Shown here: in pieces, positions 43,601 to 54,032 of the stretch
Position numbering within the stretch: position 1 is the first letter of the stretch
Layout of the letters: every line of letters starts with the position of its first letter
Source of the DNA: Tomocerus qinae
Taxonomy: Eukaryota; Arthropoda; Collembola; Entomobryomorpha; Tomoceridae
Reading direction: 5' to 3'
DNA: 64,000 bases
Assembly (NCBI GenBank): GCA_020055645.1
Contig: CM034546.1
Location: forward strand, 87,048,001-87,112,000
Program-made: the position numbers and the translations under genes
The notes under the pieces: model-generated
Databases searched by the model: none
What the model was told of the DNA's origin: nothing
What the model saw: the letters and a program-made list of their open reading frames with translations, nothing else

Positions 43601-46600
43601 GCAGTGAAACTAATTATACATCAAACGAATGGATCATTTAGGGTCTTTTTCTTTTGCCAAAGATTGCGAAGGCTGACCAAATGAAGTGCTCGGTAAATCT
43701 TTCAGTGGTTGAGATTGAGGCTGAAATTGATTTTGAGGGGGGACAAAAGATTTGCCAAAAGAAGCCATTCGAGCAGCTGCACAAGGGGAGGGTAAATCAA
43801 ATGCTTTCGTCGCTTCCAAATTTTGTAAAAGAGTAGCAATTTGAGTTGTCTTCAGTTGTAAACGGTCAATCAGACGACCTTTATCGTGCAGTTCCTCCTC
43901 ACACTCCTATATGTCCGTCTCAGTCATTAATTTGCCAATTTAGTTAGATTACTAACTATACTATTTTACAATTACGTCTACAACAATGCATACGTGCGAA
44001 AAGCGAAGCAGTGTAAGTGCTTTTCAGAGTAAAACCATAAAAACAAAATCCAATACTACTTTTAAACACAAAAATTACACTGCATGAAAACTGCTCAGCT
44101 CACTACACAGCCACAGTACTTAATGATTGCAATAATCTTACATTCGCAACTGTGCAACCATCTACCATTAAAAAGTACTATATCGATTTTATACATAAAA
44201 ATTAAAAAGGACCATACTTGTAATTTTCGGTACATCTCTAAATTGATCATTTTAATATCTTCAAGTTGCCTTCGTAGGGTTATAACTGTATCCTGTTTCT
44301 CATGGATATCCTTTTCCATTAGTTTCATAGCTTCCTCCATTTCCGCCTTCTGAAATGCCTAAAATTAGCATATAAGTAATTAATTGACCACTGTAACAGG
44401 GAGGAACATAAATTAATTTTTGTTAATTTTTGCATTGATAAGTACTTGTGTTTTCAGTTCTTTCTCCAAGTCGGCACGCCGAACTCTTTCATCGTGCAGT
44501 TTCTTACTGAGATCAGTAACGGATAATGTTTCATCAGGAGAGATAGGGGTATTTAAAAGCAATGAGTCTTCCAGTATTTTCTTAGCTGCTGCTTCTGCTT
44601 CAGTATCCGAAGTACATGGAGAACCTCTGGAATTGATTGCTTTGCCTTCCTGCTGCTTCGAAATAAAGTCAGAAATGTCTCCACCAGCTACGTATTGATC
44701 TAGTCTTAATTTTAGAGAACGATTTTCATCTTGCAGTGACAAAATCGCATTTTTCGAAATGGCCAAGTCTTCCTTCATCAAGGCATTGGTTGTTGTCAAC
44801 GTCTCTACTCTTGTTTGCAAATTCGTAACCGTTGCACTGAAATAAATTGTGTTTACAACCATTTTATGAGTGCAATTCATGTCAATTTAAAAAAAAATAA
44901 TTTATAGGTATATAGAAGTCATAACTATTTTGTGAAATAAAATAAAGATTGGTATGAATAAGAATAAGTATTTACTACAAAGTAAAAAGTATCAGTAAAA
45001 GGTCTAGACTTGAAGTAAAAGGTACTGTTGCTATCACGAATTCGGGATATGGGTGTCATAAAAACCGCAGTCGAAGTCTCTTCTCATTGGTGGATTCAAA
45101 TTATTTTTAGCCAATAGGATTGAAGCTTTCAATTACAAAATTTTATATGCTTTCCACAAATCACCCCAAGGGGGAATGTTTATTTTTGCTTACTACATTT
45201 CATTACAACAGACATAATACACTGCTGAATACACACATCAATATATCTAATTGTTTAATTATAGGATAATGGTAGTTAAGCTGAAAGTGTTGTATTTGGA
45301 ACAAATTTCAGATTTAGAGTCATGTAAAGAAAACAGGGCCGCAGCGAGGGGGGGCACCGGGGCACGTGCCTCCCCGAAATCGAGAAAACTAAAGAAATTT
45401 TTATCTAAAATCGCAAAAAATCGCTAAAATTTTTGCGCTCCGAGCAAAAATTAGCTAATTTTTTCTCGGTGCCCCTCCCGAAATTTTTTTCTGGCTGCGG
45501 CCCTGAAAGAAAATGGTAATGATATATTGTTTTACTGTGTCTTCGTAATGTGATACAATTAGCAATACTGATTTGATCACAGATCGTGTTATGCTTCCAA
45601 GTATGGTTAAATTGTACCGACTACATGAACAGTCAAATAATCGATATTTATGTCAATACGATTTGTTCGTATCGTCGTAAAATTGGGTATATCGATGATT
45701 GTATTCAGTGTATTATGTGTTGTCATGAAATGTAGTAAACAAAAATAAACATTCCCCCTTGGGGTGATTTATGGAAATCATATAAAGTTTTGTAATTGAA
45801 AGCTGCAATCCCATTGGCTAAAAACAATTTGAATCCATCAATGAGAAGAGACTTCGACTGCGGTTTTTATGATACCCATATCCCGAATTCGTGATAGCAA
45901 CGAAGCAAAAGCATTTGCTTCAAATCGAATGAATAAAAGAAAACTTTTACTGTCAAGCAAATACTTTGCAATTGTAGTATTTACTTCCCAATTTCGTACA
46001 GAACAAAAATTGGTTACTATGACTCAGCCAATAAGAGACCAGCAACGAGAAACATTATACCCTTCAATTCACAAATATGCAATTTCGTGGTCATGGTTAT
46101 AAGTAACCGGTCCGAGTTATCTATGAGATACTTTAGAAAATTAATCGTGAATCCTACTAATCCTACTATTTTGCGTGGAGAAGTAATAGGTGAAGTTGCT
46201 ATCGGAGAAGCTTCAAATTTTTGAAGCAAATACTCAAAGTAGAAGTAAGTAAATTCAAGATGTTATTCATACCAAAATGTAGTATTTACTTCTAACGGTA
46301 GTAAATGCTTCATGCAAATTAGCAAATACTTTTACTCATAGATTAAGCATAAGCAAAAGTAATAGCTAATATTTTTATTCATACCAAAGGAACCTTTTAC
46401 TTCAAAAACTTTAAGTAAAAGCATAAGGTAGACCTTATTCATACCACTCAGTATATGTATTGTGTAATAGTAATAAGACCAACTTTAGATGACGATTTAA
46501 CTCTTCAATGTAATTCTTTTGATCCAGCACACTGTCGATGTTACTTGGTTCTGTATCATCCTCTGCTGACTCACTTGAACGACTTGACCTCAAATACAAG

Positions 46601-48107
46601 GAAAAGTCAATAACACCTTGTTGACTGTCCAAATCCTCCTCCTAATCAAATAAAATTAAATAAACACACAAAACATAAGTAAGAGATGAAGAAATAGAAT
46701 ATACACAAGAGGAACTAGGAAGAGGAAGTATAAATAGGACACAATGATAATTATTAACCTTCAAGCAGAAGTTGCAATCGATGACATTAAGTCCTACTAA
46801 GAGCCCAGACAACACTGGGGCTTCGTCTGACATCATAAGTGCAATAGGCTCATAAAACTCTTTTAGTATTTCTTCTCTGTTGTCCACAAGAATACGGAAA
46901 TAATCTGCCAATTTCTTTTGCATTAATGCCAGCCGGAGCCAGGCTCGAGCACGACCTAAATGTGTGCTGCACAATTGCCATACGAATTATTACAAAAGTT
47001 TGCGTAACAAAATCAAACTAGATCTGACAAACAGATACATTATTGCCCAAAAAATGGTTAAAGAAACTAAATTGCATTTACTAAATTAAACATTTATTTG
47101 CAATGAGTTGATGTTAATGCAGGTAGTTATTTTTCTTTGTATATACATAATTATGATCAAGATAAATATGATATCATCAATCATCATACACAGATCCTAC
47201 ATTAATACATGTATATCATGTATAAAAACATATTGGTGTTGCGTTTTACCTAACGGTAGGCAAGTCTCTAATCGATGCAGTAATATCTTGTGCTTCCGCA
47301 GTGCATCTTTCTACCATTTGCAGCACATCCCATAACTCTTTTTTCGGTCCCAAAAGTCCCTTTACATTTACAATTATTAAAGGTATGTTAAAAAAGCCCA
47401 ATTTTAAAAAACCTTCCAGCAAAATCAAAGGATACTCTTGGAGAATGGTAAACTATTTTCTACTTCAGAACAGTTCAAAAAAACGAACCTTTTTTGGCTT
47501 GAGACCGTGTCGCATTGCATGCTCCAGCACGATAAAAAAATGCTGAAGTGGAGGATGATCAGACTCCAATGATCTTCCATGACGAATAGACCACTCAATT
47601 AGCTCTTTGATTACCAATTTTGTGATATTTAGTAGATTGCTCCTTTCCACAGCTGTAGGGTCTCGATCTAGACACAACAGTAACCAATTAAATAAGCTTT
47701 TTACATTGCATTTTCATGTGAACGGTCAATATTTTTAAGCAGTACAAAATGAACACTCCGTAATGCATTTAGTCTAGTCTACTGTCTTCATTGTAACCAA
47801 AAACTAAATCTATGCTTTATTTATTACTAATGTATCTAAGGTGAATATCTTAATTTCTGTAATCACCATAAAAGGGGAGGAAATCTGGAGACGGCAAAGT
47901 TTCGTAAATGGGTCTGTGTAAAGGAACTTCCACATCGTCCAACTGTCTCAAACAGAGCCAGTCACCATCGACAGACACGCGAAAATTGCATAGATAAATA
48001 GTATCTTGTGCACTGTTATTGTTGGGGTTGGAATGCTGTTGTGAATGTGGTTGCACATCAGTATTTCCCCCTCCACACGATTGTGACCCTATTTCCTTCT
48101 CTTTCAT
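38610..48107 (-). CDS. RUFY: RUN and FYVE domain-containing protein (RUFY family)
   Basis: Endosomal adaptor: RUN domain, long coiled coil and a PI3P-binding FYVE finger, as in vertebrate RUFY1/2 and the fly homolog. Exons: 48107-47867, 47667-47489, 47359-47250, 46966-46759, 46641-46484, 44836-44446, 44358-44218, 43007-42910, about 41260-40985, 40875-40720, 40655-40590, 38768-38610. An alternative exon at 43906-43634 is listed separately. Splice phases match at every junction checked except 42910 to about 41260, where a small exon or another acceptor is missing from my model. ATG 48107 follows an in-frame stop. The RUN domain spans exons 2-4 and contains [40 protein letters not shown] and [16 protein letters not shown]. 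Exon 5 has [15 protein letters not shown] and [12 protein letters not shown]. Coiled coil occupies exons 6-11. Confidence 0.93.
38874..39170. mobile_element. MITE in the last RUFY intron
   Basis: Arms of about 100 bp begin TTCAACTTCCTGAGTTTTAC and include CTCCGATTTTxTAATGAAGTACATTTT and TTGGCTAGGATTT. The block ACTCCGATTTTxTAATGxAGTACA is shared with the 63190-63499 element, so both belong to one family. Confidence 0.65.
39685..39822. repeat. Degraded fragment of the 53741-54006 MITE family
   Basis: GATTCTGCAGATTACTGTTGCTATTG..CAGCTACA..ATTCAAAATTAGGAACTCGGGTG and TTTTGTTATTTTGAGTA follow the order of the 53850-53960 segment with about 20 percent differences. Confidence 0.5.
39927..40215. 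mobile_element. About 290-bp MITE, CTAAGGATCTGA family
   Basis: Arms share TTAAGGATCTGAG, CCACTGGTCCTA, CATACAGTAATTT and AATTCTTCGAA, about 85 percent alike over some 80 bases. TAAGGATCTGA is also the core of the 41853-42007 element. Confidence 0.65.
41853..42007. mobile_element. 155-bp MITE with perfect 26-bp ends in a RUFY intron
   Basis: GCAAAGTCCCTAAGGATCTG.. (41853-41878) and its exact complement (41982-42007) are flanked by TA at 41851-41852 and 42008-42009. It is non-coding, of Tc1/mariner type by its TA duplication. Confidence 0.8.
43634..43906 (-). CDS. RUFY: RUFY-like gene: alternative terminal exon giving a FYVE-less form
   Basis: Acceptor GACATATAG is followed by [22 protein letters not shown].., in the same phase (0) and with the same first residues (ECE) as the exon at 43007-42910 ([16 protein letters not shown]). 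This exon has no usable donor and runs to a stop after a Gln/Pro/Ser-rich tail ([21 protein letters not shown]). The two exons therefore look like alternatives: one continues to the FYVE finger, the other ends the protein with the RUN domain and part of the coiled coil. Needs transcripts to confirm. Confidence 0.7.
   Translation of the reverse strand, partial: ECEEELHDKGRLIDRLQLKTTQIATLLQNLEATKAFDLPSPCAAARMASFGKSFVPPQNQFQPQSQPLKDLPSTSFGQPSQSLAKEKDPK
45027..45901. mobile_element. 0.87-kb foldback MITE in RUFY intron, CCCCAAGGGGGAAT family
   Basis: Arms begin GTTGCTATCACGAATTCGGG and run about 165 bp to ACCCCAAGGGGGAATGTTTAT, inverted at 45740-45901. The centre carries a nested hAT-type MITE. 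Related arms occur at 15738, 16967 and 13428. Confidence 0.7.
45334..45505. mobile_element. 172-bp hAT-type MITE, perfect 8-bp duplication, nested
   Basis: Ends CAGGGCCGCAGC and GCTGCGGCCCTG, flanked by AAAGAAAA at 45326-45333 and 45506-45513. CAGGG..CCCTG ends and an 8-bp duplication fit hAT. It sits inside the loop of the 45027-45901 element, so it is younger. Confidence 0.85.
46759..47667 (-). CDS. RUFY: RUFY-like gene: exons coding the RUN domain
   Basis: Three exons (47667-47489, 47359-47250, 46966-46759) encode the RUN domain. They begin [20 protein letters not shown] and end [15 protein letters not shown] domains in this family bind small GTPases such as Rap, Rab or Arl8 and kinesin/dynein adaptors. 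The conserved [16 protein letters not shown] helix is intact and no frame damage is visible. Introns are 129 bp and 283 bp. Confidence 0.9.
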
Positions 48108-49000
48108 TTTCCCTCTGCACTTCGACCGAAATGGAAAACACTCTTGTTGACTTATGGTGACTTATTTTTGTAACTGTCCAATAATAGAAATTATATTACT
48201 CTACTCCTAATACTTTGTGTCACTTTATGCATATTACAATTTCGAGAGCGAGCAGTCGGTAAGGAAGTACGTAGTTCTATTATAATTCTTAAAATACTCC
48301 TGGTATTGGAAAGTATGTACGTTGATATGCTTTAATACGCTAACAAATTCTGATGAAAGTCGAAAAATTAATAGCAGACAAAATACAACATGGATTTCTA
48401 TAAAATGTAGGTTAAGCAGGTTTAGCTTAATTAATATTAGTTTTAGGAAATAGAATATTTGGAAATGAAGTGAAGTTTTATTAAGGCTGTCTGTAGAACT
48501 CTGCATGTTTTCCTGCAGATATGCTACTTCGTATTACTTTCACTTTGTTAATACGCAGTCGTTGGAGCTCTATGCTGTGGACTGTATGGGACTGTGACTG
48601 GAGTCTATAACTGCGCATAGAAATCCGAGATGACGGGCATTTTGCAATACACTGAGTAAACTGCACTAGATTCTAGACTGGGAACTTTACGAGAGAAGGG
48701 CGGAATTACTTTTATTTCTGAACTCAATCCTCCAGAAATTCCCGATCGATGAAATGCTAGGGAAGTGGAATTAAACCCCACTGGAAGCAACCGACCGCGT
48801 AGTCACACGTTGTTACGGTATTATCATTTCTGTCTAACCCGTGCAATGCCAACAGCAGTGCACAAACTGCGAGAAGGAACACTAGTTTCAAAATATAACT
48901 CAATGCGGTGGAACTCTCGGAAGGGAAAACAGCCATGCAGAACGAAGAATCAGCCAGTGCTCATAAGACCAGCCAACGAACGACATCTCCTAATATTCTC
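48108..49000. other. Region upstream of the RUFY-like start codon
   Basis: Probably holds the 5' UTR and promoter of the minus-strand gene, but no TATA-like or other element could be singled out. Small open frames here are not credible. The Merlin element is inserted at its far end. Confidence 0.4.
48993..49000. repeat. Target site duplication of the Merlin element, left
   Basis: ATATTCTC, identical to 53184-53191. Confidence 0.85.
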
Positions 49001-49143
49001 GGTAAGAGTAGCGATGTCGTGGTATTTAACTTTTTTTTCTAAGTTTTTGGAAAAAGACCTCTAAAAAGGCTAAAAATTTTTATTGCATATTTTTTCGTTT
49101 CAGACCATTTGGAGTCGATTTAGGGGTGGTCATATTTTGGGTG

Positions 49144-49177
49144 GGGAGACCCGCCCCCTCATGGGGGCGGGTCTCCC
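49144..49177. repeat. GC-rich perfect hairpin in the left Merlin terminal repeat
   Basis: GGGAGACCCGCCCCC, loop TCAT, then the exact complement. It is mirrored in the right arm near 53007-53040. It could form a cruciform or mark transcript ends; its role is unknown. Confidence 0.7.
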
Positions 49178-50091
49178 ATGTTAATACTAATTGGTACTAA
49201 AACTTACCACGAGACGAGTAGGACGAATTTCAACACTCCCCATAAAGGGGAACACATGAATCCAACACGCGACGATGGACGACCACAAGACAAACTCCTG
49301 GACCTGGAGACGAGCACAACGCAACGCACACAACCAACACAACATTCTACTCTACTCCAACATGCTAGCATTAAGCTAGGTTTTGAGTGTCACTTCCTAT
49401 TCACTTCTAAGCTAGGTTTCGAGTGTAACTTCCTATTCAATTCACCCGCAAATGAACAATTCAAAAATAAAACATTGCCGTAGCCCCAGTTGAGGGGATG
49501 GAAATTTAGCAAGCATAAGTAACTGAATAATCTTGGCGTGAAGTGAAAGTGACACTTAAAACCTAGCTTTAGGCAAGAAGGATACTTCCTTCTGTCCTAC
49601 TCATGTATTTAAGCATTTATACTATATTATAATTTTCAAGTGTTTGTCGATATGTCTGTCAGCCCCTTAATTTTTCTATGTTGGTAATAGTAGTTTAGTT
49701 TATTTCAGCCACTTTATATAAAACAAAAACTAATTAGTCTGAAAACTAATTATACAATACGTTTAGTTTTTATTAGTTGGGCTCAGTAAACTTGTATACA
49801 AGTGGAGAGGTAAAACCATCTTCCAATATATTTGTAAATAGTTATCATCATTGCCCTCGAAGACCTGAAAACTAAATGGGAAAATTAAGGAAACATTGCA
49901 GTAATTTTTGAAACAAAAATAAAAGTAAGGTACATGGGTGACTAGATGACGACTAGACGACATAGTAGGACATCAGGTAGGTCTGTTTTGGTTCGCTCCA
50001 TTGGTTTTTAAAGTTTCTGCGATAAATTTTATCTTGGTGTTAACTATTTGCAATGAATTATAGCAATGAAAATAGTAAAAAATATTACAAA

Positions 50092-51655
50092 TCAATCAAT
50101 AGAACAACGGTCACATTCACATAGGTCTGGATTATTTTGTTCGAACATTCTGAATCCTGGTTTATTAGCACGAATTGGTCGAATGTTAGGACCTGGGTAA
50201 ACTTCAGTTAAGTGCCCAATAAGCTGTCTAAAGCGATGGCCTTCATCTCCAGGTAAATGGTTAACAATATTTTGCCGGTACATTGTTTCCCCTTAAATTA
50301 ACAAAGTTCAAATAGACACAACAGTTGGTATAAAATAGGCACTTCAAATATATTTAATGTAATTTTCGTAACAATTTATTACCAAGATAACTGCTAACTA
50401 CTGGGCGAGTTACTGTACTTTTTATTATCTTCTTAGCCTCTTTCCATGTTCTCTCAGCATTTTGAGTATGCCACCAAAGAGGGATTATATCACCTTCAAT
50501 TGGGTCTGGCGCAGGATACGGTCCAATATATTGCTTATCCCGGCATTCATAATCAAATCCAGTACGCCATTCAGGTTCTTCTTCTCGGGGCGGATTAATG
50601 AAATGCTCGTTATGAATTACGACTTCATGGCCTCTGAAGTAAACCGGACCTGTGTTGTCGACCCGCAGTCTTGGTATCTGTTGATATGCTGCCCAACCAT
50701 CAGTGCAGACTAATGTGCCGGGCGATACACAATCCATTATCTCCGCCCCAAGTGTTTTGTTATCTCGATAATCCACTTGCACTGCAAAACTGTGTCGCAA
50801 ATGATCAGTAAAAATGTAAATCAGTTAAAATGATATTGCCATACGTTACCATTGCTTGGTTGTGCGATCAATGCCTCCAAAAACCCATTTTTCTGATAAC
50901 ACTCGGCCCTGGTTATTTTTCCTTCGGGCAATAAGGGTTTCATCCACTTCCCACAATATTATTTGGTCCACCTATTCATTTGCCAGTTAGTAGATGATAA
51001 TGAAAAAGTGTTGCAAATTCATTTTTTCAATTGATGTACCTATTTTATCAAATTCATGCCATGCTTTAACAGAAACACTTTCCCGGAACCAGAGGTACCA
51101 TTGTACGGCTGTCGTCTGCGCAACTTGGCATTGCTCAGCTGCTTCGGTAACATTCTTTTTTGCAAACCAAAAATATAATATCTTCATCATTTTTGCATAA
51201 TCAATTTTGGTGTTCTGAAATATGGTATTATAACATGGGTCAACAACAACTGTGCCATGGCTAGGTCTTCTTTGAGCTTGTAAAGGGCGGCAAAGTAATC
51301 GCCGACATACACCTTCGCGTCCGCATCCTGGGCAAGGTGGTCGTGTTCCACAACAAACAAATCGGAATCCAAGTTTCCTAGTTGGGTCTTCATGTGCAGA
51401 CATCACCGCTTCACACTGCTGGTGTCTTCCTAATGCATCTGTAACTGGAATCCCATTGACGTCAAATAGGAACTCTTCGCAAAGTACCACTGTCCCTCGT
51501 GTTGGTAGCAAACCCAACTCTTCGAAGAAATGGCGTCCTCTTTCATTAGCTGCATTTCTTCTTTCCTCGGTCCCGTCATCAAAACCCAAATAAGCTCCAA
51601 TATTAAAAATATTGAAACATCCAGGTGCCAGGAGTTGATCCACTGTTACAGCCAT
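50092..51655 (-). CDS. Merlin transposase (IS1595-like DDE), four exons, one frame disruption
   Basis: Exons 51655-51040, 50971-50850, 50789-50383 and 50291-50092, with introns of 68, 60 and 91 bp that have GT-AG ends. The N-terminus contains a cysteine cluster (CCGTRPPCPGCGREGVC) and a helix-turn-helix-like AAEQCQVAQTTAVQWYLWFRE. The catalytic core follows: VDETLIARRKNNQG..WVFGGIDR (first Asp), PGTLVCTDGWAAY (second Asp) and WWHTQNAERTWKEAKK (Glu). The C-terminus ends MYRQNIVNHL..DRCSID. All junctions keep frame except within exon 2: IGGPNNIV and EVDET are offset by one base at a GGG run (50950-50952). That suggests a single-base insertion, so this copy is probably inactive or contains a sequencing error. 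Confidence 0.85.
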
Positions 51656-52059
51656 TGAATTAATAACTTAATAAAATGAATTATCCTGTTATTATATATT
51701 TACTGTATAAATAAATAATGTTTTCGTTTTAACAAACGTTTGGTTTAAGAACTTAGCTTTAATGGTTGAGTAAAATCTTCCAAATAAAGTTTGCAGTCAT
51801 CAAAGTTCTAAATTATATTGAATTAAAAGATTTATAGTATTTACAATTAATTAAATAAATTTTACCGAATATTAAAATGGGATTTCGACGTATGCTTTGC
51901 GAGCAGAGTCTTTGCTATTTAACTCCTTATGCGTTATAACTTAACAATAGTATGGTATGGCAGAGAAAAGCGAGTTTTACCAGACAGATATCAAATATCT
52001 GTCGGGTAACTCCCGAATTCCTTCTGCCATGCCTCTATTGCTAAGGTACAACGCACAAG

Positions 52060-52350
52060 AAGTTGAATACCAAGGGGGGCATGCTCTCCCACTTAGCTCC
52101 GCCGGCCAACTAATGGTCTTCTATGGGCATAGTCAGGGCCATGGTGGAACTACGGTACTTTTCCTACGTGTACTAGGTACCGGGGAGGAGATGCCGGCAA
52201 ACGTAGGTAGCCACTAAGGGCCCGACGCGGGAGAGTGTATCCAGCCACCAAACTATTATAGAATGGCGACTGGATACAAGCCCCGTCCTCTGCGTGTGCT
52301 AACCCTTTAGGGTTAGCACTATTGCCAAACACCGATGGCCCTGGCCGTCC
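52060..52350. other. GC-rich segment inside the Merlin element, origin unknown
   Basis: Base composition is markedly richer in G and C than its surroundings (GGGCCCGACGCGGGAGAG, CTCCGCCGGCC). No reading frame, tRNA-like box pair or repeat structure could be assigned. It may be a captured host or retroelement segment or the element's promoter region. Confidence 0.35.
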
Positions 52351-52377
52351 TTAACCTATTTTGATCCATTTACCCGT

Positions 52378-52447
52378 AATGATTCCCATTTATGCCCCAC
52401 ATTGTTATGATGTGTCATTACAATGTGGGACATAAATGGGAATCATT
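52378..52447. repeat. 28-bp hairpin with 14-base loop
   Basis: AATGATTCCCATTTATG.. (52378-52405) and its complement (52420-52447) differ at one position. The size resembles a small-RNA precursor hairpin. It lies in the 5' region of the Merlin element. Confidence 0.7.
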
Positions 52448-52485
52448 AAAATTGATTCTGGAGTCTGCTTCTGAATTGGAATTGA

Positions 52486-52522
52486 ATTGCTATTACCTGT
52501 TTAGAAAACAGATAATAGCAAT
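52486..52522. repeat. 17-bp hairpin with 3-base loop
   Basis: ATTGCTATTACCTGTTT, loop AGA, then its complement with one mismatch; 38 bases after the hairpin at 52378-52447. Confidence 0.6.
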
Positions 52523-52619
52523 CCAACTTGTTCAGCAGTCTTCTTCTATATTTGATACTCACCGTCAGCCATCAGACATCAGAATGACGGCTAATGATTC
52601 TGTTGGGCTGCGCTGTGAA

Positions 52620-52735
52620 CTTGCAGTACAATACATACACTAGTAGCATGATGCTAATAATGTATTGCAGGACAATACACACACTACTAGCATGATGCTA
52701 CTAGTGTATTACAGGACATTACACAAGTACAGGTA
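52620..52735. repeat. Two tandem units with AGCATGATGCT palindrome
   Basis: About 43-bp units containing TACACTAGTAGCATGATGCTA and GTATTxCAGGACAxTACA, next to the right terminal repeat of the Merlin element. Possible subterminal transposase-binding sites. Confidence 0.45.
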
Positions 52736-53183
52736 TGCTAGATGCATGCACTTGTGCAGAAGATAGGAAGGAAAGAATCGGCTGCGTCGTTCTTTTGTCC
52801 TCCAGCTGCTTAATGCTAGCATGTTGGAGTAGAGTAGAATGTTGTGTTGGTTGTGTGCGTTGCGTTGTGCTCGTCTCCAGGTCCAGGAGTTTGTCTTGTG
52901 GTCGTCCATCGTCGCGTGTTGGATTCATGTGTTCCCCTTTATGGGGAGTGTTGAAATTCGTCCTACTCGTCTCGTGGTAAGTTTTAGTACCAATTAGTAT
53001 TAACATGGGAGACCCGCCCCCATGAGGGGGCGGGTCTCCCCACCCAAAATATGACCACCCCTAAATCGACTCCAAATGGTCTGAAACGAAAAAATATGCA
53101 ATAAAAATTTTTAGCCTTTTTAGAGGTCTTTTTCCAAAAACTTAGAAAAAAAAGTTAAATACCACGACATCGCTACTCTTACC

Positions 53184-53191
53184 ATATTCTC
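53184..53191. repeat. Target site duplication of the Merlin element, right
   Basis: ATATTCTC, identical to 48993-49000. Confidence 0.85.
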
Positions 53192-53740
53192 TATACTGTT
53201 GGTCATGTTGACCAACAGTTCTTTCATAATTTGAAGTCCTAAGTCTAATCTTGTACTTATACAGAATCATTCAATTCTAATTAAACTGATCATTTCAAGA
53301 ATCTATCTATTGTCGTTTCATGCAGCACTCAGTACTCATTGGCACAGACTTCATAATATAGGGAATGTTAAGGCGACGAACCACACTCCTATTCCATTTA
53401 ATATAATAGCAAAACTAAATTCATTTACAAAACTAAACTCTAGCAAATTAATGGCATAATTCATACTATTCTCACATAATATAAGTATAATTCATATTAC
53501 TCATGAAATATATGGCGCTCCACGATAATTTACCTTTCCAATTTTTTGAGTTTAAAATATTGCAAAAAGATGTATTCATGTGTCAAACAGGCTTATATCT
53601 ACACATCTACAGAACTTCTTATTATTGCCTCTGCAAGTAACTTTATTGTTATGGTACTTTTGACTTTTCCTGTTCCTAATTTTTGGACAGGTAAGTCAAT
53701 AAATAGCTAATAAGGATGGCTTGCGCAGTAATAGTATTGT
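53192..53740. other. Spacer with a small hairpin
   Basis: ACTGTTGGTCA-TGT-TGACCAACAGT near 53196-53220 is a perfect short hairpin. No gene was recognised in the remainder. Confidence 0.4.
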
Positions 53741-54006
53741 CACAGTACTTTGATCCCCATGGCTACTCCCCCACATACAGTATTGCCCTACCCAAAATAA
53801 CAAAAATTTTGCACCCAAGTTGGAGGAGCTCATGGCATTGACAATTTGGGTGTGGATTCTGCAAACTGCGGTTACTATTGACTCCACGTGTTGAGCAGCC
53901 ACACAAGACCCCATTCAAAAATCGGAACTTGGGTGCAAAAATTTTGTTATTTTGGGTAGGGCATTACTGTATGTGGGGGAGTAGCCATGGGAATCAAAAT
54001 ACTGTG
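53741..54006. mobile_element. 266-bp MITE with perfect 8-bp duplication
   Basis: Ends CACAGTACTTTGATCCCCAT and its near-complement (ATGGGAATCAAAATACTGTG), flanked by AGTATTGT at 53733-53740 and 54007-54014. Arms run about 85 bp through CTACTCCCCCACATACAGTA and CAAAATAACAAAAATTTTGC. Relatives: right half at 59034-59113, degraded at 39685-39822. Confidence 0.82.
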
Positions 54007-54032
54007 AGTATTGTAACAATGACGAAAGGTCG

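Larger units (their letters stand above)
49001..53183 (-). mobile_element. Merlin-superfamily DNA transposon, both ends and 8-bp duplication
   Basis: Terminal inverted repeats of 375 bp (49001-49375 and 52809-53183) begin GGTAAGAGTAGCGATGTCG and are almost identical. ATATTCTC flanks both ends (48993-49000 and 53184-53191). The element encodes an IS1595/ISXO2-like DDE transposase on the minus strand. An 8-9 bp duplication and GG termini fit Merlin; repeats this long are unusual for the group. Each arm has a GC-rich hairpin (GGGAGACCCGCCCCC and complement). The 5' side also holds two further hairpins and a GC-rich segment of unknown origin. Confidence 0.9.

Noticed and set aside
48234-49064. 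Small open frames upstream of the RUFY start
   Set aside because: No conserved content or splice sites; more likely untranslated or promoter sequence.
49178-49483. Frames duplicated at 49178 and 52719
   Set aside because: They are the two Merlin terminal repeats translated; not a gene.
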